A stretch of DNA of 64,000 bases. It comes from Cepaea nemoralis. Lineage: Eukaryota > Mollusca > Gastropoda > Stylommatophora > Helicidae. The DNA is taken from positions 1 through 64,000 of the forward strand of contig JACEFZ010027085.1 of the NCBI GenBank assembly GCA_014155875.1, in the 5' to 3' direction. Positions 10,022-20,739 of this stretch are shown in pieces (position 1 is the stretch's first letter; each line of letters opens with the position of its first letter). The notes under the pieces are model-generated. The model worked only from the letters and a program-made list of their open reading frames with translations. It did no database searches and was not told where the DNA came from. The position numbers were made by a program, and so were the translations under genes.

Positions 10022-11490
10022 TTTGATTATATTACTCATATATTCTCGCTTCTGCTGTCGGACTATTTTTGTAGCCTCTTTACATTCATTTCTATAATGC
10101 TCTTCCTTTTGGATGTTGTTGATGTCATTTAACCATAAATGTCTGGCATTCTTTTTCCTAATGACTGCTTCTTCACATTTTTGATTGAACCATCTGTTCT
10201 TTCTATGTGTGGTTAACACACCGAGACATTCTTCTGCGGTAGATTGAATTGTATTCTTGATGTTCAACCAAGTTTGGTCAACGCTTTCCTCCAAAGGGTT
10301 TTGCAGAGTTTCAAGTTTACATTTTATTTCGTCTGTAAATTTCTCTTTGACTGTAATTTCTTGTAGTTTTTCTCTGTTATATGTTGGGTGTAATCTTTGT
10401 AATTTAGTATAGAAAGCTCTCTTAAGTTTTATTTTAAATTTTGCTCCAACGAGGAAGTGGCCACTGTGGCACTCAGCTCCTCTATAACTTCTGACTTGTT
10501 GTATGTTTGATGCATTTCTGTTGTTAATTAAAATGTGATCTATTTGATTATAGGTTCTCTTGTCACATGATTTCCAAGTTTGTTTGTGTATATCCTTTCT
10601 TTGTAGTCTGGTACTGCTAATCTGCAGTCCTTTGGCTTCTGCCAGGTTGATGACTCTCCATCCATTATCATTTGAAGTTGTATGTAGGCTTTCCATACCG
10701 GCCACTTTTTTATTAGTTTGCTCTCTACCTATTTTTGCATTGAAGTCTCCCAGCACAATCAGGATGTCCTGTTTGGTGGTTTCTTCTATGACATCTTCCA
10801 GATCATTATAAAAGTCTTCTTTAATATCATCTTCTTTCTCTTCAGTAGGTGCATGTACATTAATCATCGTTATATTTTTTCCATTTACCTTTTATTCGTA
10901 ATTTACTAATCCTGTCATTAAGAGCTTTAAAGTTTAAAACGTTCCCCCATAACTCTTTTTTTTAATGACAAATCCTGCTCCTAATTCATGTTTATTTTGG
11001 GTGTTTCCTCCATATATTATAATCATTCCATTTTGCTCTAAAGTACCCTCTCCTAGCCACCTTATTTCTTGAATTTCTGTTATGTCCATTTGCTATTCAA
11101 CCAGCTCCTGGGTTATTTCTTCGGCCGCTCCAGCTCGATATAGTGTCCGTACATTCCATGTTCCAAATCTCAAAAGTCCTTTAACGTTCCAAGGTCGTTG
11201 TCTAGATAAGTCAGTCCGAATTCGAGGCTCATGTATCTGTTTCGTAACAAAAATGGTTTTTACAAAGGTGGGGATGTTAACCCCACGCTTCAACCCCCAA
11301 CCTGGAGAACCAGGGTGTTTCTCTTTGTCTGTTCTCTACCCTTTGACCTGTCCGGCTTGGGAGGCCCTGCTGGTAGCTACGCTACCGTCGGCATAGCTCT
11401 CAGGGTCATTGAGAAACTCAAGCTCCCCCACCACGACAAGGTGGAAACACCATCGGGGGAGAAGCAATACAGTAATTTATAAAATTATAT
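10022..11490 (-). pseudogene. Non-LTR retrotransposon 5' UTR and endonuclease (5' half of interrupted element)
   Basis: The minus strand starts with a GC-rich 5' leader (about 11,490-11,290) and then an AP-type endonuclease: WNVRTLYRAG near 11,150, an in-frame TAG at about 11,094, a QEIRWLGEG segment, VLGDFNAKIG, NQIDHILINNR and GAECHSGHFLVGAK (the catalytic S-D/G-H box). The linker to the reverse transcriptase (KKNARHLWLNDINN, QQKREYMSN) ends at the LTR element boundary at 10,021. Homopolymer-linked frame changes occur at about 10,870-10,970. The family matches CFDP2-like elements and the fragment at 300-1,621. Confidence 0.85.
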
Positions 11491-11717
11491 AAAGCATTAA
11501 ATGATAGTTCCTCACCACTGAAAATGCTGTCATATTGCAAAACTAGATGGTTATCAATTCAACCAGCTGTTGAAGTAATTATTGTGAACCAATGGTTGGA
11601 ATTGAAGACACACTTCTAAATAACAAGACAAAGTGAAAGGTGCTACACAGCTGAAATACTATATGAAATGTCAAGCAATCATGAGCCGTACAGGAAAGCG
11701 TGGGCGGTCATGACTCG
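11491..11717 (-). other. 3' UTR and tail of the next non-LTR element
   Basis: Non-coding sequence just below the stop codon of the 11,718-12,830 reverse transcriptase. The segment around 11,671-11,747 recurs with about 86% identity in the coding exon at 37,119-37,192. The border to the neighbouring element's 5' leader falls near 11,490-11,560. Confidence 0.5.
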
Positions 11718-12830
11718 CTATTTCACTCGATCACCAGAGTCGTGGGTCAGCTCAGTGTTCCTGTCTCGTCCATGCCATGTGGCCAAGCCATCCAGGTATT
11801 TTCCTCTCGGTCTTCCTCTTGGTTTATTCCCTTCGATCTTGCCAGTTGTCACTAAGTTCTCCAATCCATTTCTTCTCATAACATGTCGAAAAAAATTTTG
11901 ACTACGTCTAATTTCTCTACTCAGTTTGCTATTTTCATTTGTCTCCTGTAGTACTTGGTCATTGGTTTTTCTGTCTGTCCATGGTATTCGTTGCATTTTC
12001 CTCAGAAACCACATTTCTGCAGCCATCAGATGTTTTTCAGCTTGACTGCTCATTGTCCAAGTTTCACATCCATACAAAAGAACAGGCTCTATGTATCCCC
12101 TCAACACTCTTTTTCTCGTTTCATTTGACATCTTTTTATTGGTCAGAATGTTTTTAATCTTGCTAAAGGCTACTTTCGCCATGGCGATTCTTGTTCTAAT
12201 ATCTTCAAGGCATCTCCCATCAGATGATTTGACTGTTCCGAGATAATGGTACCGATTCACTTGTTGAAGAATAGTCCCATTTACTTGTATATTACATTGT
12301 GGTATTTCGTTCTTCCTAGTGATTACCATAACCTGTGTCTTTTTACAAATTAATTCCAACCCCAGCTGCTCACTGTGTACAACAACCGCATTTACTAATT
12401 GTTGCAGATCCTGCGCATTGTCTGCAATCAATACTGTATCATCTGCATATCTAATGTTATTGATGTTTCGTCCTCCAATGCTGATTCCATTTATATCTTC
12501 TACATTTCTGAAAATATTTTCGCTGCATAGGAAAAAAAGATCTGGAGACATTACACATCCCTGCCTAACACCTCTCTTAATAGGTTGATATAGTTCCACT
12601 TCATTATCAATCCTTATGGCAGCTTGTTGTTTCCAATATATGTTTTTTATAAGTCTAATGTCTTTCCCATCAATTTGTAGATCTGCAAGCAAATCCACCA
12701 TGTTGACATGTCTAACTCTATTAAAAGCCTTTGTGTAGTCAATAAAGCAAAGTTGAATATCCTTGTTTGGAATATGGAATGTACAGTGATGAAAAAACAT
12801 TTGGTATTCCTTCTCTTTCTGCAACCCATT
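11718..12830 (-). CDS. CR1/RTE-like reverse transcriptase, 5'-truncated
   Basis: 368 open residues: CFIDYTKAFNRVRH (motif A), GVRQGCVMSPDLF, RYADDTVLIADN (YADD box), HYLGTVKSSDGR, then a thumb and C-terminal region (VLLYGCETWTMS, GHV-like FRHVMRRNGLENL, and a GKIEGNKPRGRPR basic tail). It ends normally at 11,718. The N-terminal endonuclease and fingers are missing: the element is 5'-truncated near 12,830-12,900, which is typical of target-primed insertions. The segment before motif A (QMFFHHCTFHIPN) looks abnormal and may hold a small insertion. Open, but not autonomous. Confidence 0.88.
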   Translation of the reverse strand, partial: NGLQKEKEYQMFFHHCTFHIPNKDIQLCFIDYTKAFNRVRHVNMVDLLADLQIDGKDIRLIKNIYWKQQAAIRIDNEVELYQPIKRGVRQGCVMSPDLFFLCSENIFRNVEDINGISIGGRNINNIRYADDTVLIADNAQDLQQLVNAVVVHSEQLGLELICKKTQVMVITRKNEIPQCNIQVNGTILQQVNRYHYLGTVKSSDGRCLEDIRTRIAMAKVAFSKIKNILTNKKMSNETRKRVLRGYIEPVLLYGCETWTMSSQAEKHLMAAEMWFLRKMQRIPWTDRKTNDQVLQETNENSKLSREIRRSQNFFRHVMRRNGLENLVTTGKIEGNKPRGRPRGKYLDGLATWHGRDRNTELTHDSGDRVK

Positions 12831-12940
12831 CTAAGTGAAGTGCAAAAAGTTAATAAACTGTTTGAATCTAAAAATGTTGATAAAGTTAAATTACTTGACG
12901 ATCTCACTTTGCTATTTCACTCAATTGGTAAAAAAAAAAG

Positions 12941-12941
<1 letters not shown>

Positions 12942-13034
<93 letters not shown>
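12942..13034 (+). repeat. (GA)n microsatellite
   Basis: An A/G-rich lead followed by about 42 uninterrupted GA dinucleotides. It sits at the truncated 5' end of the preceding retroelement. Open frames through it (poly Arg-Glu or Ser-Leu) are artefacts. Confidence 0.97.
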
Positions 13035-13038
<4 letters not shown>

Positions 13039-13078
13039 TATTGCCAACTTCTAAAGCTGATTTGTTCACTAGCTCCAT

Positions 13079-13080
13079 AC

Positions 13081-13118
<38 letters not shown>

Positions 13119-13141
13119 GTCATCGTCATCATCATCATCAC
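13079..13141 (+). repeat. (TCA)n microsatellite
   Basis: About 20 TCA/TCG triplets (TCATCATC... with three TCG variants), directly next to the 3' end of the non-LTR fragment that follows on the minus strand. It may have grown from that element's simple-sequence tail. Confidence 0.95.
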
Positions 13142-14880
13142 CTTCCACTTCTGCCGTCAAGCGTCGTGGGGAGGAATAATTTGCGCTCCAGCGCCCGATG
13201 GAAGACATTGGATAGTGTCATTCCGTGTGGTTGTACAATGTCTCCGATGTCGTCAATCCATTTTCTTCTTGGACGTCCTTTTGGCCTCGTCGCTGATGAT
13301 CTTTGATGTAAGGCCAGTGATGGTAGTTGATGGTGTTGCATTCTAACGACATGGCCAAACCATTTGATCTTCTGCCTTTCAATAAATGTGGTACAAGGTG
13401 TTGATCCCACTGTCTGTCTGATGATTTTCATTTCAGCATTTCTTACTCGGTTTCGGATTGTTAAGTTGGCAGCTGTCCTCGGGCATCTCATCTCGCAGGT
13501 GTTGATTTTGCGAAAGTGCGATTTGGATAAAGTCAAAGGTTGAGATTGGTAGCATAGGGTTGGTGTGAATATGCTGTTTATTATCTGTCGTTTTGTAGAC
13601 ATGGGTATATTTGGATGTTTCAGAAAGGGTGATAATTGATATGTAAGTGCGCTGGCTTTTCGACACCTGATTTCGATTTTCCTGTCCAATCTGCCATATT
13701 TTGTGATCATACTTCCAAGATATTTGAATTCTTTAACTTGTTTCAGAGTTATGCTGTTTATCTGTATACTTAGTGGACCAGACGATCTGCTAACTTGCAT
13801 TACTTCGGTTTTGGCTGTGTTTAAACTCACATTGTATCTGCTGCATGTTGAACTCAGATTATTAAAATGATTTTGTAGTCTGCCCTCACCGCTGTAAAAC
13901 AGGCACTGATCGTCTGCAAATAGAAGTTAATTTATTTCCTGTGAATCAGTTGTTTCATCTAGAGTAAAGAGTTCTAAATTTTCTGAATCTGTTCTGTCAA
14001 GGCTTGCTTCTTTGGATATTCTGTCCATGTAGATATTAAATAGCAGAGGAGAGAGCACACATAACTGTCTCACTCCTGTATTGACTGTGAACATATCTGA
14101 TATACCTTCTTGTGTCCTTACTGCACTTCGGCTCGAATGGTACATAGCTATGATGTTTTCTGGCAATTGTCCTTGTATCCCATAGTCTTCAAGGATGGTC
14201 TATAATCTGTATCTGTCTACTCTATCGAAAGCCTTATCCTGATCTACAAACACAATATTCTGCCGGTCACTATATTCGATAGTTTTTTCATATATTTGTC
14301 TAAGTGTAAATAGTGTGTAAATAGTTACCTTTCCGAAAACCGAATGAATTGTACTTTGCTTAACTGTTGTTCGACTATGGGTCTAGCTCTTTGTTCCAAT
14401 AGTTTTGCGCACATCTTCATTATATGGCTCAGGAGTGATATACCTCTTTATGTTTCGCACTCTCTCATATTCAGTGGCGTGCAGAGAGGGTGCGGGGGTG
14501 CGACGGCCCCGGGCATCTAGCCAGGAGGGGGGCATCCAGTTAGGGAGAGGGGGCAGCACAGTGCAGTCGGAAGGGAGGAGGAATGAATGAGGTAAAGAAC
14601 AATTTAGGGGCATCCAATCAAGGGGTTGGCTCCGGACATCAAAGAACCTCTGCACGCCACTGCTCATATTGCCTTTTTTTTTTCTTTCCATATTGGTACT
14701 GTTAATATTGTCTGCTGCCAAGCATCTCGGACTTTTCTTTCTTCCCATGTTATATTAAAATGTCTTGTTAGCCATTTAACTCCAGTTTTCCCACAGACCT
14801 GAATAGCTTCTGTGGTTATTCCATCTGGACCCGGTGATTTGTTTTTAGAACTTTTCTGTATAACTGCTTTGACGCACTAC
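13142..14880 (-). pseudogene. Non-LTR reverse transcriptase, interrupted by a hAT MITE
   Basis: The minus strand contains, in order, SSKNKSPGPDGITTEA (upstream motif, about 14,840), a DQDKAFDRVDR-like motif A in shifted frames (about 14,220), GVRQLCVLSPLLFNIYMDR (about 14,060), FADDQCLFY (about 13,910), then FKYLGSMITKYGRLDRKI and a C-terminal KGRPRRKWIDDI tail ending at 13,138. Stops and frameshifts separate the pieces (open parts 13,138-13,830 and 13,927-14,166). Positions 14,472-14,662 are a later insertion. This element is in the same orientation as the one at 11,718-12,830 but belongs to a different family. Confidence 0.85.
14472..14662. mobile_element. Non-autonomous hAT element (MITE), 191 bp
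   Basis: Both ends carry the inverted repeat CAGTGGCGTGCAGAG, a typical hAT terminus, and both flanks carry the perfect 8-bp duplication CTCATATT (14,464-14,471 and 14,663-14,670). The core is GC-rich with G and C runs and encodes nothing. It lies inside the reverse transcriptase remnant, so it is younger than that copy. Confidence 0.93.
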
Positions 14881-14989
14881 ACTATAGAGAGCTATTTGGC
14901 TCTTAAGCCATACCTGGGATACCAAATCGAATAAAACATTTATTTTTTTGAAAACAAAAGGACTGTTAACATAATATGAAGAGAATAAC

Positions 14990-15788
14990 TTAAGAAAGCG
15001 CTGTCAAGATTTTCTTGTCTCATTATCCAAGTACTGAAGTGGAGACTTCCTGACAATTTAGATATATTGAAAAATATTTCACTCTTTTCTGTTAATTGTT
15101 AACAACATACTTCAGCCAGTAAAGGACTAATTATTGTCAAGTTATGAAATATTTAGGGGTTACTGATAATAGTGTTGCGGAAGCAGAATATGAGTTAAAA
15201 ACCAAAATAAATTTGGTTGACTGGACAAACCAAACAGAAACTCAAGCTTTTTGGAGTGAAGTAAGACAATTTAAAGATGCCTCAGGTAACAGTCCATTCT
15301 GTAAGCTCTTTGAATGTGTGATGTCTGCCATGATACTACCCCATTAAAATGCTGATGTGGAAAGAGTTTTCAGTACTATGAATTACATAAAATGTAAACT
15401 AAGAAATAGGATGAAACATGACCTCTTAACTGCTATCAAGATTTGAACTGACGAGAGTAGGAAAATGCTTTTCAACTTATCAGCTCCCTGATCGTGTATT
15501 AACAGAAACTGGAACAGCTAAAGCATACCGGAGTCATTTTGAATCTGAATTTGAAACTTCATCGTCCAAGTTAAGTTTATCCTGTGGATCTTGTGAGGAG
15601 ACAGACATCAGTGAAGATGAGGACATGATTCTATAAGCTATAGGGTAAGTCACATCGATATTTGTGTAATTTCTTACTTTCTCAATCTAGATGTTTCTTC
15701 TAGCTGTTTACAAACACAATCTAGATATTTCTAGATGTTGTTTGTTCCATTTCTGGATATTTTCTGTCAAAGAAAAGTGGCAACCCTG
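14990..15788 (+). pseudogene. hAT transposase, C-terminal part, with 3' terminus
   Basis: The plus strand reads WRLPDNLDILKNISLFSV (about 15,040), then a frame with FWSEVRQFKDASGNSPF, and the hAT dimerisation signature ADVERVFSTMNYIKCKLRN (about 15,355-15,410). A TAA has replaced the residue before it, and a further stop and frame change follow. The acidic end (CEETDISEDEDMIL) stops at 15,636. The sequence AGTGGCAACCCTG ending at 15,788 reads CAGGGTTGCCACT in reverse, a hAT-type terminus, so the 3' end is probably kept. The N-terminal BED finger, most of the DDE core and the 5' terminus are absent. Confidence 0.8.
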
Positions 15789-17534
15789 AACCGGAAATGA
15801 TTTTCTCCATACGGAGCAATTATGCAACCACAAGGTGTAAGTATGAATTTATTCATTAATTTTATTTATACAATTTATTATTAATTTCACCAAGTGCCTT
15901 ACCGACCATACCCCATCCACTCTTATGATTGCAAACAGCATGTGTTGTGTGTCATTTCGTGTGGGCTATGATAAAGAAAGTCCAGTATCATCAGTATCAG
16001 TATGGACTAACCTAACAACTGATCTGTTGTTGTCATAACATAATGAAACATAGTCTGACATACATAAAGTAAAGTAAGTCATAATGAAATAAATGATTGA
16101 TTCATAACGAAGTGACTATACACAAAATTTTGTGTATAGCTTCTCCCAATTCATAACAATAACATTTAACAAGGTCTAGTTTGTAACCTTTTCAATTCAA
16201 ATCATTTTGAAATGTTACCAAAATTATCATTATGATGACTGTCTCTGATTGATGTTTGTGGTGCCTTTGTGTTTTAGTCCAGTCAAGTCATGATTTTAAA
16301 TTTGAGTATTTACTAATGAGACCACCACAGAAAGATTGGTCTTGAAAAACCAAATCTAATAATAGACCTCAATGATGCCTGTAGTCTTTGTCAATTCTAA
16401 GTGAAGATATTCACATTTTTGTGAAGGTGTTTCCACATAAAATATTCACATGATTGCCGCGATTTTGAAACTCTTCAATGCGGCCCTTGCCTCCAAGCGC
16501 GCCATTGTCTCAAACAGGTCATAGACATATGAAAACTGACCTCAAATATATGTTCCGTCATGTTAAATGATGAAAACAATAGTAAATTTATACAAATAAA
16601 TTATTAATAATCTTTTAACTTGTATTCTCTATAACTTTAGTAGTTCAAATTGCCCCTGTATGATCGATAATTCACGTCGACCGCTATCTTGCCTTTCCAT
16701 TCACAAAGACGAAACACGTCGGGAGAAATAATTTTTTTCTACCACCCTCATTGACCCTCATCGATGAAACTTTCCACATTAATGTAAAAATGGGTGCAGA
16801 ATTAGAATATACATCTAAAAATATTGTTCAATATAAATACACAAGCTCTAGAAAATAAAATTACTTACTTCACAGTAAATAATTAACTGTATGTAAAAGC
16901 CATGATAATTTCAACCAATCGCTGTGCACGGAATATTAGACTGACCTTTCCTGGAAAACCCCAGATGACGTCTGTTATTTTCACGTGATATCTGAATGAA
17001 TGAAAGACGTGGGAAGCATAAATGATCTTTACAGCAGCCATTTTTGGAGATGCAGTGGATCTTCTCGGGGTGGGTTCATATATCACTTCCGTTTTCAGTT
17101 CGGGTCACTGCACAGTCGATAATGCTAGTTTTAGCCTCATTAAAAATGTTTATATTATTACTTGTTTGTTTTATCTGTCCATGGAACACATACACTCACA
17201 TTTGAGAGTGTGAAACATAAGACAATAATCACAATTAAACATAAATAAATAGCAAGGATCTGTGAGTAATAAAGAACATACGAATATTGATATTGGCAGA
17301 AAATAGCAGCTATAAGAATCAACAATTTTTGTTTATGACCAAACGTGGAAGACCCAGGTTGGGAGAAATCGAATATCACCCCAGTGAAGTTCACGAAAAA
17401 GCTTGCTGGTACAAAAGAAAGCATATGAGAAAGTTCTTAAGAAGCTATATCCTGGATGAGCGAGTCCAGTCCTTGACTATGCTATTGTGTCATGTGCAAC
17501 AGCAACTTAGTCAAACTTTAATAAATTAAAAAGG
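15789..17534. other. AT-rich non-coding stretch
   Basis: No convincing gene. Contains a perfect 24-bp palindrome at 16,116-16,139 and short open frames (for example 17,287-17,529, residues TKRGRPRLGEIEYHP) without recognisable domains, splice pattern or relatives in the window. Confidence 0.5.
16116..16139. repeat. Perfect 24-bp palindrome
   Basis: CTATACACAAAA followed directly by its reverse complement. Short imperfect extensions (GAAG/CTTC) flank it. With no spacer it is not a typical terminator hairpin in an animal genome. The role is unknown. Confidence 0.9.
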
Positions 17535-17752
17535 TTTAAACATTGAGCACAACCCACTACTGGCAACGCTGATCGTATTCCGGTAGGAACCTAAGGCCTT
17601 GTCTACGTCAGTTGGAAGCACTAGACTTGAGTTGGCTGAAGGGTGTAGAGCAAACTCGAGTCTAGTGCTTCCAATTTGACGTGGAAAAGGCCGTAGGTTC
17701 GTACTGAAATAAGATCGGCATTGCCAGTAGTGGGTTGTGCTCAATGTTTAAA
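17535..17752. mobile_element. Foldback element (hairpin MITE), about 218 bp
   Basis: The two halves are reverse complements along most of their length. The left arm starts TTTAAACATTGAGCACAACC, and the right arm ends with the complement. A second inverted pair (CTAGACT...AGTCTAG) surrounds a short loop around 17,635-17,655. A long-arm foldback structure like this is characteristic of MITEs. The arm ends include TTTAAA, so a TTAA or TA target is possible but cannot be distinguished from the arm itself. Confidence 0.88.
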
Positions 17753-17847
17753 TCTCAAATCCTGGAGAAAAAAACCAAATAAATCAAATAAAAAGGGTCA
17801 GAAGTCGCATGAATAATGATTGGAGGCATGAAAGTAACATCTATTAA

Positions 17848-18020
17848 CAAAGGGAGACTTTATTCATAATCAAATTGTGAATAAAGCTCAGTTTTATTCA
17901 TAATCGAATTGTGAATAAAGCTCAGTTTTATTTATAATTGAATTGTGAATAAAGCTCAGTTTTATTCATAATTGAATTGTGAATAAAGCTCAGTTTTATT
18001 CGCAATTGAATTGCGGGAAT
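17848..18020 (+). repeat. 34-bp tandem repeat array, left copy
   Basis: Four units of a 34-bp repeat containing GAATAAAGCTCAGTTTTATT, each nearly palindromic around TTATTCATAAT/ATTGTGAATAA. The outer flank is ATTAA (17,843-17,847). An inverted array of the same unit with the same copy number lies at 25,865-26,031. Confidence 0.92.
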
Positions 18021-18032
18021 TAACAAACATGT

Positions 18033-18800
18033 CACAGCGTCTGCTCACTAGTCAATTTTAGTTTGAGCTAGTAAGAAGGTGGTTAATTTAAATAGGAATG
18101 TTCACTGTTGCAAGTTTAATTCTGCCGAATTCTCCGTAATTTTCAATGAATCGCATATTCTTCTTACTTCTGTCCGTTCTTCTGGCATCCCGTTTTATTT
18201 TTACATTATCTTTTCTGCCTGTTTACATATCAAGAATAGTTTTCCAGAATTGGTATCCCCAATACAAATAAGGGACAAATAATTGTGTCCCCAGGCGAGT
18301 TCAAGAATTGTCAACTTTCGTTTCTGTTCACATACTGTTTCCAGGCATCCATCTTTGTTTACGTTACCGTCCTACTATTTATGTCCTGATAATTCTGGTC
18401 CAAGCTGACAGTAATATGCTTCGCCTCAGAGAGAGACAAGATTTGGCAGTTCAAACACCAAGCTTTCGACTGACTGGCCTCATGAATTAATAAATAAACA
18501 AGGAAATACTACGCATATAAAGTGCAGGAAAACCTGGTATATGTGAAGCAGATGGAAAAGAGAAAGGAGAGAGATAGATAACGAAGATAGTGTGAGAGAT
18601 ATGAGAAAGATGTGTTGAAAGACATTAAAAAGTGATAAAGACAAGAAAGAGAGAGAGGTGGGGGGGGGGGGGGAGGGGAGATAGAGAAGGAGAGAGAGAG
18701 AGAAGAACTTGTGTTCGGATGGCTAAGCGCCTTTTCCAAGACAAAAAAAGTAGAGGACAGATAAGAACAAAAAGACAAGTGTGCAGGTTCTTGTGCAGCA
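18033..18800. other. Non-coding with purine-rich tract
   Basis: No gene seen. 18,540-18,715 is strongly purine-rich (GAGA and GATA runs) and contains a run of about 15 G at 18,658-18,674, interrupted once. Frames through it are low-complexity artefacts. Confidence 0.5.
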
Positions 18801-18889
18801 AGGTAAAGACACAGGTAAACAACACCTAATACACAAAAACCATAGAAAACACTGTTTGTTGCCTACAGCGAGATCATCAGACCAGCATT

Positions 18890-20445
18890 GGTTTATACCA
18901 ACTTATTTGTTTGCACTCTCCAAAGAGTGGGACAGGTTGGGAGAGAACAGACAGGGCACTGCTCTTGCTGAGACCTTGCTTGAGTTGGATGTGGTCTGTT
19001 TAAATGATGGGACACCAACTAGGCTGGTAATGAGTCCTGGGGACTCTGACACAGCCGTCGACCTGGCACTTGTTTCACAAAAAGCGCCATCAGACATAAA
19101 ATGGAGTGCCCTTGAGAATTATGGAAGTGACCACCTACCCTGCTCTTTACTGACACCTAAATCCAGTACAGTCAGGACTATAAGAGCCCGTGAAGCATTC
19201 AGTTATGATTACTCTTCGCTCTTGGGGGCACCTTCGATCACAGAGACAGTCTGAACCAGCAAGAATACTCTTCACCCAACCACTACGGTGTACACCAGAG
19301 GTAGAGACATCAAGGAGTATCACCTTCGGCAGGTGAATGTCTTTTAACGATCATGTGGAGGCTTTGGTGGTGAAGGCAGCTTTGGTCTTAATGCTTTGAG
19401 GGTGATGGCAGCAACCAGGGTAGAGCAGAGGATGCTTTACAGACTCTTTCAGCAGTTTATAATTTATGTCACTGAGTACGGTTTGGGGCTGCTGGTATAA
19501 TCAGAGAGCCAGCTTGAAAGGTTGGAGCGCATACAAAATGCAGCCATGTGTGTGGTTATAGGGTGCAAAAAGTACACTCCAATTATACCAGTTATATGCG
19601 TGAGACATATCCTCGATATGGTCAAGGATCATAGACTAGGACGAGGCAGGTCCTGGATGGCACAGGCGGAAATAACTATACGTCAGGTTTGTGATCTTCT
19701 TCTGCGTTCATCCGGAGTTTTTTTCCGGATGTGATTGCGTTGTGCTTGGTTACAGCAGAGCTGCGTTCTTGCACCGTTAGGCCGACACACCCGACTTCTG
19801 CGGGCATTTGTTGACCGGGTTAATCTTCCCGGGGGTTTGTGATCTAGAGACCATCAATCGTGAAAAACAGTAGGTTGAAGTACCGGCAGACGAGGGCACA
19901 ATGTAATAGTAACACTGGGTCAGAGAATAGGCAGCGGGCCGCTCAGAGTCTGAGGTGCAACAACTGATCCACAGTAATACACATCAAGGTGACATAGTGA
20001 TCTATACTGATGGGTCAGTGGTGAGAATCAGGCGGAGTGTTTGGAATGTAAAGTGTGGAATGGCTCACCTCACTCCAGGGGTTACAGATTGTATAAATTA
20101 TATGGATTTTTAGCCCTGGCCATGCAGAAGTGCAGGAGAATGAACAGGCTGGCAGGGAAAGCACCTCTTGGTGGTCGATTACCTATGGACAAGGGAGAGA
20201 TGGTTGTGCGCTTGTGGGACCAGGTGGGGTAGGTGGAGGAACAGATTGAGAACCTGTATGTGGAAAGGATGAGATTGCAGGGGATTGACAGGGGTTCTGA
20301 TAGAAGCTCAAACTGAGAGGGAAGGCCAGGAAAACTTTCAATCAGATAGCGGTGGGAACAATTAGTAATATGACTCTTTGCTGGCTGTTGAACGAGGGGA
20401 CGGAGCACATATGGAAATGTCCTGAGTGCAGTGATGTCGGTTATT
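18890..20445 (+). pseudogene. RNase H-bearing non-LTR retrotransposon, decayed and internally deleted
   Basis: Plus strand. 18,900-19,180 is the end of an endonuclease (ELDVVCLNDGTPTR, DLALVSQKAPSDIKWSALE, YGSDHLPCSL). The reverse transcriptase core is deleted. From 19,345 the thumb region resumes (ALRVMAATRVEQRMLYRLF, LERLERIQNAAMCVVIGC, RLGRGRSWMAQAE), then an RNase H start (VIYTDGSVV near 20,000) and the KAPLGGRLPMDKGEMVVRLW segment near 20,170. It ends near 20,440 with TEHIWKCPECSDVG. Paralogues lie at 48,165-49,060 (minus) and 49,996-52,700 (plus). A 136-bp insertion interrupts it at 19,698. Confidence 0.82.
19698..19833. mobile_element. 136-bp insertion with 12-bp target duplication, SINE-like
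   Basis: Flanked by perfect direct repeats GGTTTGTGATCT (19,686-19,697 and 19,834-19,845). The paralogous copy at 48,165-49,060 lacks it and reads straight through the site, so this is a real insertion. It holds several short GC hairpins (TCCGGA...TCCGGA, CCCGAC...GCGGG, CCGGG...CCCGG) and a T7 run. No clear A or B box was found, so the source RNA is unknown. Confidence 0.75.
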
Positions 20446-20739
20446 AGCTCACCTCAGCTCTTCATTTCTCTCATCTCAATATGATGATGATCATCATCAA
20501 GTGCAATGCCGGCTGGCGTAGGGGTTCATGACTCTTCACAGATCTCGATCTTTGGTTTTCTGGATCAACTCCGTTGTTGATATATTCCTCCATGCATATA
20601 ATGTTCTAGTTTCATTAGCCCCATGTTGGCAGTCTTTTCTTGCCCTGTCCTGCTCTTCATCTCTGTTGTGCATCTTCCATCTGATTTTATAAATGCCCCT
20701 GGGTATTTAAAACTATCCACTTGGTGAAGAATTCTATCT
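20446..20739. other. Non-coding, no gene recognised
   Basis: Contains a short ATGATG/CATCATC inverted motif near 20,485. The minus strand has weak, frame-shifted resemblance to retroelement sequence, but nothing that can be named. Confidence 0.4.

Noticed and set aside
12835..13346. Open frames through the (GA)n and (TCA)n tracts, both strands
   Set aside because: Low-complexity dipeptide or single-residue translations across microsatellites, overlapping a reverse transcriptase remnant.
17287..17529. 80-residue plus-strand frame (TKRGRPRLGEIEYHP)
   Set aside because: No domain, no relatives in the window, overlapping open frame on the other strand; length is within chance for AT-rich DNA.
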